The notes under the pieces: model-generated
What the model was told of the DNA's origin: nothing
The model's database searches: none
What the model saw: only the letters and a program-made list of their open reading frames with translations
Part shown: positions 34,441 through 43,489 of the stretch, piece after piece
Position numbering within the stretch: the stretch's first letter is position 1
How the letters are laid out: every line of letters starts with the position of its first letter
Source of the DNA: Thermoanaerobacterium sp. PSU-2
GTDB lineage: Bacteria; Bacillota; Thermoanaerobacteria; Thermoanaerobacterales; Thermoanaerobacteraceae
Direction: 5' to 3'
DNA length: 64,000 nucleotides
Assembly (NCBI RefSeq): GCF_002102475.1
Contig: NZ_MSQD01000006.1
Span: 62,001 to 126,000, forward strand
Program-made: the position numbers and the translations under genes

Positions 34441-35097
34441 TTAATATTTGCCAAGGTCATCCCCTACTCTTATCTCATCAAGGTAATTGTATATGGTATA
34501 TCTGGATACGCACAGTATTTTTGCAACATAGTCTATCGCACCTCTTATCAAGAAAGTGCCTTTAGCATCTAACATCTTAACCATATTGACCTTTTCCTCT
34601 TTAGACATAAAGTTGACAGGTTTACCGTAATTCTCTATCGTAGTGTTTACAATGTTCTCCAGCACTTCGTTTACGCTTCCTCCATAAGGCTCAACCGGAG
34701 CTTCTTCTCCATCGTTTATTTCGCAGAGATCTTCTAACGTATTCTTAACCATTATATATTCTGAAATGTCGATATTTATGCACAAACATCCTATCGGTTT
34801 TCCAGCATCATCTTTAATGTATACAATGGTAGACTTTAGTATCTTTCCATCTCTTCCCTTAGTTTTGAAATTGACTTCGTTGTCAGTTTTATTTGCCTTA
34901 AGCGATTTTAGAATAGCTTCTGGTATAGGGTTTCCAATCTCTCTGCCTGTAATATGTCCATTTCCAACAGCAATTGCAGAACTTTGCAAATTTGAAAAAT
35001 CGTAAAGAACGACTTCACAATTCTTGCCAAACGTTTTGGCGATGCCATCTACAACTGGTATAAAATTTTTTAATAGTGGATGTACTTTTGTAGGCAC
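34441..35097 (-). CDS. YheO-type transcriptional regulator (PAS-like plus helix-turn-helix)
   Basis: The 218-residue protein starts with a YheO-like PAS domain (NFIPVVDGIAKTFGKNCEVVLYD, written here in two parts NFIPVVDGIAKTFG and NCEVVLYDF). It ends with a winged-helix region IDYVAKILCVSRYTIYNYLDEI. Relatives such as DauR regulate amino acid use. The ligand and targets are unknown. The start is a GTG after GGGGGG. A terminator of the next operon lies upstream. Confidence 0.85.
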   Translation of the reverse strand: MPTKVHPLLKNFIPVVDGIAKTFGKNCEVVLYDFSNLQSSAIAVGNGHITGREIGNPIPEAILKSLKANKTDNEVNFKTKGRDGKILKSTIVYIKDDAGKPIGCLCINIDISEYIMVKNTLEDLCEINDGEEAPVEPYGGSVNEVLENIVNTTIENYGKPVNFMSKEEKVNMVKMLDAKGTFLIRGAIDYVAKILCVSRYTIYNYLDEIRVGDDLGKY

Positions 35098-35176
35098 TTA
35101 TATCCCCCCTAAAACTTCAAATATAAATTAAACTAATTTAAAGATTAAATAATTTATTGAATACAAGATTACAAAA

Positions 35177-35212
35177 AAACCTCCCTGCCTTCTCTGCAGG
35201 CCACGGAGGTTT
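35177..35212 (-). terminator. Terminator of the nadD-yqeK-rsfS operon
   Basis: A two-part stem AAACCTCC / GGAGGTTT with an inner CCTGC / GCAGG is followed on the minus strand by seven T, 18 bases after the rsfS stop. Confidence 0.85.
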
Positions 35213-35229
35213 ATATTAAATTCATTATA

Positions 35230-35592
35230 CTAATCTGATAAAGCATTGTCAAGAGCTATTTCTTTGGCATCACCCCAAAGCCTTTCTAACGAGTAAAAGT
35301 TTCTTTCATCTTTAGTAAAAATATGAACTACAATGCTACCGTAATCCATCAATATCCACGTAGCCGAATTGTATCCTTCTATGTGATTTACATATACGCC
35401 ATCTTCAGCAAGTTTTTCTGAAATTTCATCACATAAAGATTTTACATGAGTTGTAGACGTACCACTGGCAATCACAAAATAATCGGCAACTGTAGTAAGC
35501 TCTCCCACATATAGTCCTTTAATATCAAGTGCTTTTTTATCATCCAGTATTTTTAAAATTTTTAATGTTAGCTCAGTGCTTTTCTTATCCAA
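35230..35592 (-). CDS. rsfS: Ribosomal silencing factor RsfS
   Basis: RsfS binds ribosomal protein L14 and blocks subunit joining under starvation. The 120-residue protein has the family blocks LYVGELTTVADYFVIASGTS and GYNSATWILMDYGSIVVHIF, the latter close to the universal W-x-L-D-Y-G motif. The TTG start is preferred because GGAGGT lies seven bases before it; the ATG at 35610 precedes that box. It ends the nadD operon, a conserved order. Confidence 0.94.
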   Translation of the reverse strand: MDKKSTELTLKILKILDDKKALDIKGLYVGELTTVADYFVIASGTSTTHVKSLCDEISEKLAEDGVYVNHIEGYNSATWILMDYGSIVVHIFTKDERNFYSLERLWGDAKEIALDNALSD

Positions 35593-35619
35593 TGTAATAC
35601 CTCCGAACATAAAATTTTA

Positions 35620-36192
35620 TCAAATATATTTTGTCTTAATTATCATATCATTGCGAGCAATTACTGTTTTCTGGTATAAAAGCTGTCCTTTCTCGATCAC
35701 ATATTTTATTGTTTCGTCTAATGCCATAATTACTGCTTCATCAAGGTTTTTATATGCCATTTCTCTCAAGTTTTCTACTCCATCAAAATTCCTGTTTGGC
35801 TCTATATAATCAGCTAAAAATATTATCTTATCCAAAAGCGTCATATCTCTATCTCCGGTAGTATGAAGCATTATGGCGCGTTTTATTTCATCGTCATGTA
35901 TGCCAAAGTAGTCTTCTATCATATATCCTCCTACAGGTCCGTGAAGCAATGTTGGCGATTTTTCTAAGACGTCATCTATTTGAATTCCGTACTTGTTTGC
36001 TAAGGCAACAAGCTCATCTTCTCTTAAATTTTTTGCGCAGTCATGAAGTAATCCTGCAATTTTTGCCTTTTCTACATCTATGCCGTATCTTACAGCCAAT
36101 TTTTCAGACGTATCCATAACACCTAATGAATGATTAAATCGCTCATCACTTAATAATTTTTTCAATTTATCAGCAAAAAATTCAAAATCCAC
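35620..36192 (-). CDS. yqeK: YqeK: HD-domain bis(5'-nucleosyl)-tetraphosphatase (symmetrical)
   Basis: YqeK-family HD enzymes split Ap4A into two ADP. The 190-residue protein has the HD pieces RFNHSLGVMD, LLHDCAKN, LLHGPVGGYM and HTTGDRDMT, supplying the His and Asp metal ligands. The GTG start four bases after the nadD stop is preferred, with AAAGG eight bases ahead; an ATG at 36228 lies inside nadD. nadD-yqeK-rsfS is a common Firmicute operon. Confidence 0.9.
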   Translation of the reverse strand: MDFEFFADKLKKLLSDERFNHSLGVMDTSEKLAVRYGIDVEKAKIAGLLHDCAKNLREDELVALANKYGIQIDDVLEKSPTLLHGPVGGYMIEDYFGIHDDEIKRAIMLHTTGDRDMTLLDKIIFLADYIEPNRNFDGVENLREMAYKNLDEAVIMALDETIKYVIEKGQLLYQKTVIARNDMIIKTKYI

Positions 36193-36196
36193 ACTA

Positions 36197-36820
36197 TCAA
36201 CCTTTCTTATAAAGTCCAGCTTTTTCAATGTACCTTTCTACAGACTCTGGCAGCAAATACTTGATTGGTCTGCCTTCAGATACCCTATTGCGTATGTCTG
36301 TGGATGATATGGCTAATGACGGTACAGTTACCTGAAATATATCTTTATTGTATATTCTCTTGATGTAATCAATCTTTTCGCTTATGCTATCGCCAGCATA
36401 ACCCGGCCTTGTGGCAGCGACAAAATTGCACATCTTTAAAAGCTCTTCAGCGTTTTTCCATGTCAAAATTTCTAGTATGGCATCAGCACCTGTTATGAAA
36501 AATATCTGTGTTTCTTCTCCGTATATTTTTTTAAACTCTTTCAGAGTATCAATAGTATACGTGTACCCTTCCCTCTCTATTTCAATAGCAGATACTTCAA
36601 AATACGGATTTGTAACGGTAGCAAGGATAGTCATCAAATACCTTATTCTCTTATCAGTAATGTTTCTTTTGACTTTATGTGGCGGATTGCCTGACGGGAC
36701 AAATATAACTTTGTCCAAATTAAATTGATCTCTGACAGCCTCCGCTGTGACAAGGTGGCCAAAATGTATTGGATCAAAAGTACCACCCATAATGCCAATC
36801 CTTTGTAAGTTGTTAGTCAT
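36197..36820 (-). CDS. nadD: Nicotinate-nucleotide adenylyltransferase
   Basis: NadD joins ATP and nicotinate mononucleotide in NAD synthesis. The 207-residue protein has [16 protein letters not shown] with the (H/T)xGH motif at residues 9-24 and the second nucleotide motif [14 protein letters not shown]. The ATG follows GGAGG. It leads the operon from a consensus promoter. Confidence 0.96.
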   Translation of the reverse strand: MTNNLQRIGIMGGTFDPIHFGHLVTAEAVRDQFNLDKVIFVPSGNPPHKVKRNITDKRIRYLMTILATVTNPYFEVSAIEIEREGYTYTIDTLKEFKKIYGEETQIFFITGADAILEILTWKNAEELLKMCNFVAATRPGYAGDSISEKIDYIKRIYNKDIFQVTVPSLAISSTDIRNRVSEGRPIKYLLPESVERYIEKAGLYKKG

Positions 36821-36865
36821 CTAAATATCCTCCACTTGAAATTCAAAAACAATTTTCATACGTAA

Positions 36866-36894
36866 ATTATACAATAATAAACTTTTAGAGACAA
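36866..36894 (-). promoter_or_regulatory. Promoter of nadD-yqeK-rsfS
   Basis: Minus-strand TTGTCT and TATAAT are 17 bases apart, about 45 bases before nadD. Confidence 0.78.
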
Positions 36895-36916
36895 TATTAG
36901 ATAAACAGCATATCTT

Positions 36917-38188
36917 TTATTCATAATACTCGAATTCAAAATCCCTCACATTTATTGCATCTCCATCTTTAAATCCTTTCTCTTTAAGCATATCTATCAC
37001 ACCGGACTTTTTTAATATCATTTCAAAATATCTAAGTGAATTTTCATCTTGAAGGTTTACTCTTTTCAACAATCTATCTATTTTCGTTCCACTTAAATAG
37101 TAAACACCATTTTTTACTTCGATTTCAACAGTTTCTTCTTCCTTTGGCATATTGTAGATAATGACGTCTTCTGTATTTTCCTCAACATCTACCTTAAACT
37201 TGTCAAGCATCTCTATCGTCTTATCAAGAAGTCCGTCAATACCATCACCTGTCATAGCAGATATTTTAAAGACATCATATCCAAGATTTTTCATCTTTGC
37301 AATGATATCATTTAAATTAATCGATGACGGATCAACTGCATCTATTTTATTTAAAACAGCAATTTGCGGAATTTCTTTTAATCTGTCGCTGTACAAATAC
37401 ATTTCATCATTTATTTTCTTAAAATCGTCTATAGGATCCGACATCGGATCTGATACATCCACAATGTGCAATATCAACTTTGTCCTCTCAATATGCTTTA
37501 AAAAATCATATCCAAGACCTTCACCTTTATGGGCGCCTTCAATAAGTCCTGGTATATCAGCCATGACAAAGGACTTTCCTTTATGGTATACGACACCTAA
37601 ATTGGGATATAAGGTCGTAAATGGGTAATTTGCTATTTTAGGCCTTGCATTTGTACATGAAGCAAGCAATGTGGACTTTCCAGCATTAGGAAACCCTACA
37701 AGACCTACATCTGCTAATAACTTTAGCTCCAATCTCACATAAAGCTCTTTGCCTTCCTCACCGCTTTCTGCAAATCTTGGAGTTTTTAAAGTTGCTGAAG
37801 CAAATTTTGCATTCCCTCTTCCGCCTCTGCCACCTCTCAACACTATCGCTTTTTGCCCAGGTTTTGCAAGATCTGCTATCAACTCATTGGTGTCATCCCT
37901 TATTATTTGAGTTCCAACAGGAACTTTAATATATAGATCATCACCATCTTTGCCATATTTGTTATTTCCGCTGCCATTCTCACCACTTTCTGCAACGTAT
38001 TTCCTTTTGTATTTAAAGTCCATCAAAGTAGAAATATTAGGATCGGTAATAAATATCACATCACCGCCTTTTCCTCCATCACCACCGTCAGGACCACCAT
38101 ACGCTACATATTTTTCTCTTCTAAATGATATAACACCATTTCCACCATTTCCCGACTTTATATAAATTTTCGCACTGTCTATAAACAC
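36917..38188 (-). CDS. obg: Obg/CgtA GTPase
   Basis: Obg is an essential GTPase for 50S assembly and, in Bacillus, for the Spo0 phosphorelay and stress response. The protein of about 423 residues has the glycine-rich Obg domain (SGNGGNGVISFRREKYV), the G1 motif VGFPNAGKSTLL, DIPGLIEG and NKID. The C-terminal OCT domain ends GDAINVRDFEFEY. The GTG at 38188 gives the usual N-terminus (MFIDSAKIYIK) and has GGGTGAT ahead; a GTG at 38200 is possible. It lies 19 bases after the spo0B-like gene. Confidence 0.96.
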   Translation of the reverse strand: MFIDSAKIYIKSGNGGNGVISFRREKYVAYGGPDGGDGGKGGDVIFITDPNISTLMDFKYKRKYVAESGENGSGNNKYGKDGDDLYIKVPVGTQIIRDDTNELIADLAKPGQKAIVLRGGRGGRGNAKFASATLKTPRFAESGEEGKELYVRLELKLLADVGLVGFPNAGKSTLLASCTNARPKIANYPFTTLYPNLGVVYHKGKSFVMADIPGLIEGAHKGEGLGYDFLKHIERTKLILHIVDVSDPMSDPIDDFKKINDEMYLYSDRLKEIPQIAVLNKIDAVDPSSINLNDIIAKMKNLGYDVFKISAMTGDGIDGLLDKTIEMLDKFKVDVEENTEDVIIYNMPKEEETVEIEVKNGVYYLSGTKIDRLLKRVNLQDENSLRYFEMILKKSGVIDMLKEKGFKDGDAINVRDFEFEYYE

Positions 38189-38207
38189 ATCATCACCCAC
38201 TTTAAAT

Positions 38208-38435
38208 TTATTTCTCTTCTATCTTATTTTTAATAAAATTCATGATACTATCCATATCGCTATTAAATACATTGCGCTCATTGTTGCACTCATCAATGAT
38301 TTTTTGAATGTAGTCATAAATCTTATCAGACTTACCAAGCTGTGCATATCCTAGCAAAACTTGAAGGTCATTTATGTACTCATGCCTTTTTAAATTTATG
38401 TATTTTATCAAAAATTCATCTTCCCGTTTAGACAT
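38208..38435 (-). CDS. spo0B: Truncated Spo0B-like protein (helical histidine domain only)
   Basis: The 75-residue protein carries LKRHEYINDLQVLLGYAQLGK, whose two halves RHEYINDLQ and LLGYAQLGK match the phosphohistidine helix of Spo0B (His 18 here). Position between rpmA and obg is the same as spo0B in Bacillus, which supports orthology. Bacillus Spo0B is about 190 residues and has a C-terminal kinase-like ATPase fold; that part is absent, so only the dimerising helical hairpin remains. A phosphotransfer role is therefore inference. Start at the second ATG, nine bases after AAGGAG. Confidence 0.75.
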   Translation of the reverse strand: MSKREDEFLIKYINLKRHEYINDLQVLLGYAQLGKSDKIYDYIQKIIDECNNERNVFNSDMDSIMNFIKNKIEEK

Positions 38436-38473
38436 CTGCATCAGCTCCTTAAGCTAAATTTCGATTTACCTAT

Positions 38474-38482
38474 ATTATACCA
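38474..38482 (-). promoter_or_regulatory. Extended -10 promoter of spo0B-obg
   Basis: TGGTATAAT on the minus strand, between the rpmA terminator and spo0B, lets spo0B-obg be a separate transcription unit. No clear -35 is seen. Confidence 0.6.
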
Positions 38483-38495
38483 TACATTCCACCAC

Positions 38496-38523
38496 AAAAA
38501 AGAAAATCCCGGCTTATGCCAGG
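38496..38523 (-). terminator. Terminator of rplU-prp-rpmA
   Basis: CCTGGC-ATAA-GCCGGG overlaps the rpmA stop and is followed on the minus strand by ATTTTCTTTTTT. Confidence 0.78.
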
Positions 38524-38801
38524 ACTTCTTTCCTTTTCTCATATACGCTTACCTGTTTTTTGTCTTTGCCTTTTCTCTCAAATGTTACATATCCGTCAAT
38601 TAATGCAAACAGAGTGTCATCTTTTCCTCTGCCCACATTAGCACCTGGATGAATCTTTGTACCTCTCTGCCTTACAAGAATATTTCCTGCTAAGACAAAC
38701 TGTCCATCAGCTCTTTTTACACCAAGCCTTTTTGCCTCGCTATCACGTCCATTACGGGTACTTCCCATACCTTTTTTATGAGCAAATAACTGCAGCTTCA
38801 T
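38514..38801 (-). CDS. rpmA: 50S ribosomal protein L27 with cleavable N-terminus
   Basis: The 95-residue protein begins [18 protein letters not shown]. The first six residues are the Firmicute-specific extension removed by the protease Prp, leaving AHKKG, which reaches the peptidyl transferase centre. The prp gene is directly upstream and overlaps by four bases. The ATG follows AGGAGGTG. Confidence 0.97.
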   Translation of the reverse strand: MKLQLFAHKKGMGSTRNGRDSEAKRLGVKRADGQFVLAGNILVRQRGTKIHPGANVGRGKDDTLFALIDGYVTFERKGKDKKQVSVYEKRKEVLA

Positions 38802-39133
38802 CCATCACACCTCCTATCAAAGACCTTTACGTACGCTGGATAGTCTCTTTCAATGTCTTTAAGCCCTAGCACCATCGCATCTACAATGGCACAAGACTTT
38901 ATAACATCTTCACCAGCACCGTAATCTTCTATTTCAACATACATATAGCCATCTTTTACTTTCTTCTTTAAAGATACTGTGTCAATTGATTCCAATCCAA
39001 GGACAGCCGTCTGTGCCACTGCCGTAACACCGGCACATACTATGTCCCTATCATAGACATCATAACCAGCATGTCCTTTAATTTCAAATTTTTTTACTTT
39101 ATCATCATTTCTATATATACTGACTTTAATCAT
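38798..39133 (-). CDS. prp: Prp: cysteine protease that processes L27
   Basis: The 111-residue protein has the YsxB/Prp signature [19 protein letters not shown] with catalytic His 21 and Cys 33. Prp cuts the N-terminal extension of L27 and so makes it ready for the ribosome. It sits between rplU and rpmA as in other Firmicutes, only two bases after rplU. Confidence 0.95.
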   Translation of the reverse strand: MIKVSIYRNDDKVKKFEIKGHAGYDVYDRDIVCAGVTAVAQTAVLGLESIDTVSLKKKVKDGYMYVEIEDYGAGEDVIKSCAIVDAMVLGLKDIERDYPAYVKVFDRRCDG

Positions 39134-39135
39134 TT

Positions 39136-39447
39136 TTACATGATCTTCTCAATCTGAACTTTTGTATATGGCTGACGATGACCATGTTTCTTTCTTTCAT
39201 TCTTCTTTGGCTTGTACTTAAAAACGATTATCTTCTCACCTTTACCATGTTCAAGAACTTTTGCTTCCACCTTAGCATCTTTAACATATGGCTTCCCGAA
39301 ATTAACGGTTCCATCGTCCTTTGCCACAGCCAAAACCTTATCAAAGGAATATACGCTGCCAGCTTCACAATCAAGCTTCTCAATATTGAGTATATCGCCT
39401 TCTTGAACCCTGTACTGTTTGCCACCAGTCTCTATAATTGCGTACAT
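39136..39447 (-). CDS. rplU: 50S ribosomal protein L21
   Basis: The 103-residue protein starts [18 protein letters not shown] and ends with [19 protein letters not shown], both diagnostic of L21. It heads the rplU-prp-rpmA operon. The leader is structured and probably self-regulated (see the separate entry). Confidence 0.98.
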   Translation of the reverse strand: MYAIIETGGKQYRVQEGDILNIEKLDCEAGSVYSFDKVLAVAKDDGTVNFGKPYVKDAKVEAKVLEHGKGEKIIVFKYKPKKNERKKHGHRQPYTKVQIEKIM

Positions 39448-39530
39448 TAGGGCACCTCCTCTTTACCAGTCTCGCCGGAAACCAAGGTACTTCAATCGAA
39501 GTATTTAAACCCGTTCCGAGCGGCTACAAA
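39448..39530 (-). promoter_or_regulatory. L21 leader RNA
   Basis: The 5' leader of rplU is GC-rich for this genome. It contains the hairpin TACTTC-GATT-GAAGTA and the paired segments CTCGGAA / TTCCGGCGAG, just before GAGGAGGTG. This fits the L21 leader described upstream of rplU in Firmicutes, thought to bind L21. Confidence 0.8.
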
Positions 39531-39534
39531 GTGT

Positions 39535-39563
39535 ATTCTAACACAACAACATGAAAATGTCAA
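39535..39563 (-). promoter_or_regulatory. Promoter of rplU-prp-rpmA
   Basis: Minus-strand TTGACA and TAGAAT are separated by exactly 17 bases. The promoter touches the stop codon of rng, so the ribosomal operon is uncoupled from it. Confidence 0.85.
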
Positions 39564-40985
39564 TTACAACTGATAATCTACGTAAAATTCATCAGTATCA
39601 AGCTTGCTGTTGCAGATGGTGCTTATTTCCACACCGTATTTTCCCATGTACTTTTCTATTATATTGCTTTTCTCAATTATGTTTTGTACTCTGCGATTTG
39701 AAGTTATAGTTATTTTTTTAGCATTTGTATTCCTTAAGATTCTCTCTATAGAGCGATTTATTCTAAGTTGCATCATATCGCTTGACACGATACACCCTGT
39801 GCCTTTGCAGCAATCGCACTTCTCTTGCAAATATTCGCTTACGTTTGACCTGACTCTCTTTCTCGTCATCTCTACTAATCCTAAACGTGTAAAGCCAAGT
39901 ACGCTGCACTTTGATCTATCGCTTTTTAAAGATTCTTCAAAAACCTTTAAAAGTTTCTGACGGTCATTGTCGCTATCCATGTCGATAAAATCTACAACAA
40001 TGATGCCACCAATATCCCTTAGTCTTAATTGCAATGCAATTTCCTTCGCAGCCTCTATGTTCGTTTTTAAAATTGTCTCCTGCAGTGAAGACTTGCCTGT
40101 GTATTTGCCTGTATTAACATCTATTACAGTCAATGCTTCTGTCTCATCAATTATTATGAAGCCACCGCTTTTAAGCCAAACCTTTTTGCTTAAAAGTCTT
40201 TCTACTTGTTTCTCAATCCCATATAGGCCTACTAAATCTCCATCCTCATATTTTACTGAAATTTTTAAACCTTCCTTTTTTATATAATCAAAAATCCTTT
40301 TGTATTCTTCAGCATCATTTACAATTATTTCATCCACCATTAATGATGACAAATCCCTTATGTACTTTGTGATGAAATTTTCTTCTTCGTAAATTAATCC
40401 AGGTGAACCGGCAACTTTAGATTTATTCAATATATCTTCATACAATTTGCACAAATCAGCTATGTCCCTTTCAAACTCCTCTTCTCCAACATGTTGCGCT
40501 GCCGTTCTGATTATTATGCCTACATTATCCGGCTTGACTCTTTTTGCAATATTTATCAGTTCCATTCGCTTTTTCTCATCTTCTATCCTGTGAGAAATGC
40601 CAACATGATCAGAATCAGGCATAAGCACTACATACTTTCCTGGCAGCGATATATTTGTCGTAACTCTCGGATTCTTAAGTCCTATAGAATCTTTTAAGAC
40701 TTGAACAATTATATCTTGTCCAGGTTTCACATATTTAGTTATTGAGGAACTTGATTCAGGAATTCCTTTAACATCATTCACAAATAGGTACGCATTTTTA
40801 TCTATTCCTATATCAATGAAAGCACTTTGCATACCTTTTATAGTATTTTTTACTTTTCCTTTGTAAATATTTCCTACTATGCTTTTTTTATCAGAATTCT
40901 CAACATGATATTCAATTAACAAGCCATCTTCCAAATATGCCACTTGATAAAATTTATCGCTTATATCAAACAAAATTCTCTTCAA
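39564..40985 (-). CDS. rng: Ribonuclease G/E family endoribonuclease
   Basis: The protein of about 473 residues has the N-terminal RNase H-like/S1 region (IGNIYKGKVKNTIKGMQSAF, here VGNIYKGKVKN and GMQSAFIDIG). The catalytic region has IDETEALTVIDVNTGKYTG (in parts) and RDIGGIIVVDFIDMD, with the Mg-binding Asp residues, followed by the zinc-link CDCCKGTG. It lacks the long C-terminal scaffold of RNase E, so it is RNase G-like and acts on 5'-monophosphorylated RNA. The TTG start is six bases after GAGGTG. Confidence 0.93.
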   Translation of the reverse strand: MKRILFDISDKFYQVAYLEDGLLIEYHVENSDKKSIVGNIYKGKVKNTIKGMQSAFIDIGIDKNAYLFVNDVKGIPESSSSITKYVKPGQDIIVQVLKDSIGLKNPRVTTNISLPGKYVVLMPDSDHVGISHRIEDEKKRMELINIAKRVKPDNVGIIIRTAAQHVGEEEFERDIADLCKLYEDILNKSKVAGSPGLIYEEENFITKYIRDLSSLMVDEIIVNDAEEYKRIFDYIKKEGLKISVKYEDGDLVGLYGIEKQVERLLSKKVWLKSGGFIIIDETEALTVIDVNTGKYTGKSSLQETILKTNIEAAKEIALQLRLRDIGGIIVVDFIDMDSDNDRQKLLKVFEESLKSDRSKCSVLGFTRLGLVEMTRKRVRSNVSEYLQEKCDCCKGTGCIVSSDMMQLRINRSIERILRNTNAKKITITSNRRVQNIIEKSNIIEKYMGKYGVEISTICNSKLDTDEFYVDYQL

Positions 40986-40995
40986 GCAAAACACC

Positions 40996-41667
40996 TCAAT
41001 TTAAAATAAGGTTTCTTCTGTCTACTAAGACTCTCTCCACATCAAAAACATGCCCTAAAAAATCATCAAGAGCTTTTATAACATATATAGGTCCTGGAGA
41101 ACCTTCAGAAATCTTTAGCTTAACGTATAGAGTGATTTTGCTGCCTTTTGAATCAAGCATTTTAAGATCCAAAATGTAATTTTTTAAGTCAATGACCTTA
41201 CTGCCACTTTTTGACTCTTTTTCTATAAATATCTCACTTCTGCCTAAAAATCTTGTAATTTCAAAAGCAAGGTTAGTCACACGACTCATCAAATATACAT
41301 CTACAGTGTACTCAGCTTCTTTCACCTTGTTTGACAGCAAATCCTTATCATCGACAATATAGCAATCGATGATCTCTAAACCATCAGGCAATGCTTTGTT
41401 TAAATCGTCTTTAAATCTTTTAGGATCAATTTCGCCTTCTACCACTACATCGAAATAGTCCCCATGAGTTGTGGCACCCATGCTAAGCGCTGGCCCAAAA
41501 GATATCAATGGATGTGGATTGAACCCTTTTGACAGTGAAAATTTTATTTGCGCCCTTCTCATAGCCCTTTCTATAGTCCTCATAAGGTCTAAATGAGAAA
41601 TGTACTTTAAATCCCCATCTTTTTTAAATTTAGCTCTAAGCTTCAAAGCATACAACTCCTTCATCAA
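40996..41667 (-). CDS. Radical SAM-associated protein, DUF2344 (TIGR03936)
   Basis: The 223-residue protein has the family core KYISHLDLMRTIERAMRRA and FSLSKGFNPHPLISFGPAL. It always pairs with the large radical SAM protein, whose gene overlaps it here by 32 bases. In many bacteria the two are fused. The function is unknown; the conserved place before rng and rplU suggests RNA or ribosome modification, which is inference. Confidence 0.88.
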   Translation of the reverse strand: MMKELYALKLRAKFKKDGDLKYISHLDLMRTIERAMRRAQIKFSLSKGFNPHPLISFGPALSMGATTHGDYFDVVVEGEIDPKRFKDDLNKALPDGLEIIDCYIVDDKDLLSNKVKEAEYTVDVYLMSRVTNLAFEITRFLGRSEIFIEKESKSGSKVIDLKNYILDLKMLDSKGSKITLYVKLKISEGSPGPIYVIKALDDFLGHVFDVERVLVDRRNLILN

Positions 41668-43480
41668 GATCTTTTATACCACATCCTGTACAATGCAACC
41701 TGCAATCGCCTGTAAGTTTTCCTTCAATGGCTTTTTTGTATTCCCTTTTAAGATAATCTTTCCTTACGCCTACGTCCACAATATCCCAAGGAAAAACTTC
41801 ATCAAAATCCCTATTTTTATAAGCGTAAAATTTAGGATCCACTCCGACGCTCTCAAATGCTTCCAGCCATTTATCAAATTTAAACTGCTCATCCCAACCA
41901 TCAAACTTACATCCACTTTCCCATGCTTTAATAATTGCTTGTCCTACTTTTCTATCTCCTTTAGAAATTACAGCTTCTAAAAAGCTCATATTTGGTTCAT
42001 GCCAGTTGTAACTGAATATTTTTCCTCTAAGAAGCTCTTTTAAATAATTTTGTTTATTTATTATAGAGTCCATATCGTCTTGAGGATACCATTGAAATGG
42101 TGTAAATGGCTTTGGCACGAAAGTTGAAGTGCTTACAGTTATCTTAAGACCCTTTGTGCTGCCATTCACATCTTTGTATACATCAGCTACTAAATGAGCG
42201 AGATCTGATATGCCTTTTACATCTTCCATCGTCTCAGTTGGAAGACCTAACATAAAGTACAACTTTACGCTTTTCCACCCTGCCTTAAATGCTTCTTTAG
42301 TAGAATTTACCAAATCTTCTTCAGTTACGCCCTTATTAATGACATCTCTAAGTCTTTGTGTTCCAGCTTCAGGTGCAAGTGTAAGACCAGTCTTTCTGAC
42401 TTTTTGAATCTCATTTAAGAGATTGACAGAAAAAGCATCTATCCTGGTAGATGGCAACGCTACACCAGTTCCCATATCTTTGTACTTCTCTATAAGATCA
42501 TATACTAAACTTTCTATCTGCGAATAATCGCATGTACTCAAAGAAGTCAATGAAATTTCTTCATATCCAGTTGATTTTATCAATTTATCAGCTAACTTCA
42601 ACAATGTTTCTTTTGACCTTTCCCTTACAGGCCTGTAAATCATACCTGCTTGGCAGAACCTGCAGCCTCTTGTACAGCCTCTAAAAACCTCCAGAACGAT
42701 TCTGTCGTGGACAATATTTATAAACGGTACAATCTGTTTGTCTGGATGGTATGTCTTATCTAAGTCTTTCACAATTCTCCTCTTTATTACCGCAGGTACG
42801 CCTTCTTCAATAGGCTTTATGCTTTTGATAGTATTATCATCATTGTACGTTTCTACATATAATGATGGGGCGTAAACACCTTGAATTTTAGATGCTCGCC
42901 TTAAAAAATCTTCTTTCGGTACATTGTCCTTTTTACAAGATGCTACCAAATCTAAGATTTCATTTATGATTTCCTCTCCGTCACCTATGACAAACAAATC
43001 AACAACATCAGACAATGGTGCAGGATTAACTGCACAAGGTCCACCTGCTATAATCAGAGGATATCCTTTCCTATCCTTGCTTCTTATTGGAATTTTAGAT
43101 AAATCAAGCATGTTCAATATGTTTGTGTAGCTTAATTCATACTGCAAAGTAAACCCTATTACATCAAACATATTAAGCGGCGTTTTTGTCTCAAGTGAAA
43201 AAAGGGGTACGTCCTTTTCTCTCATTAGGTTTTCCATGTCCACCCATGGTGCAAATACCCTTTCACAATATGTGTCATCTCGTTCATTCATCAAACTATA
43301 AAGTATTTTAAGTCCAAGGTGGGACATGCCAACTTCATACACATCGGGAAAAGCAAATGCAAACCTTATTTTAACTTTATTTGCATCTTTAATCACAGAA
43401 TTTATTTCACCACCAGTGTATCTGGCAGGTTTGTTCACTTTCATCAGCAAATCATCTATCTTGTTTTTTAAATCTGACAT
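41636..43480 (-). CDS. B12-binding-domain radical SAM protein (TIGR03960)
   Basis: The 614-residue protein has an N-terminal cobalamin-binding-like domain (VGMSHLGLKILYSLMNER in part) and a radical SAM domain with RGCTRGCRFCQAG, the CxxxCxxC motif. A C-terminal extension contains the cysteine group CRLHCTGCG. The substrate is unknown. It is cotranscribed and overlapping with the DUF2344 partner and lies next to spoIVFB. Confidence 0.9.
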   Translation of the reverse strand: MSDLKNKIDDLLMKVNKPARYTGGEINSVIKDANKVKIRFAFAFPDVYEVGMSHLGLKILYSLMNERDDTYCERVFAPWVDMENLMREKDVPLFSLETKTPLNMFDVIGFTLQYELSYTNILNMLDLSKIPIRSKDRKGYPLIIAGGPCAVNPAPLSDVVDLFVIGDGEEIINEILDLVASCKKDNVPKEDFLRRASKIQGVYAPSLYVETYNDDNTIKSIKPIEEGVPAVIKRRIVKDLDKTYHPDKQIVPFINIVHDRIVLEVFRGCTRGCRFCQAGMIYRPVRERSKETLLKLADKLIKSTGYEEISLTSLSTCDYSQIESLVYDLIEKYKDMGTGVALPSTRIDAFSVNLLNEIQKVRKTGLTLAPEAGTQRLRDVINKGVTEEDLVNSTKEAFKAGWKSVKLYFMLGLPTETMEDVKGISDLAHLVADVYKDVNGSTKGLKITVSTSTFVPKPFTPFQWYPQDDMDSIINKQNYLKELLRGKIFSYNWHEPNMSFLEAVISKGDRKVGQAIIKAWESGCKFDGWDEQFKFDKWLEAFESVGVDPKFYAYKNRDFDEVFPWDIVDVGVRKDYLKREYKKAIEGKLTGDCRLHCTGCGIKDLDEGVVCFEA

Positions 43481-43489
43481 TGTTACCTC

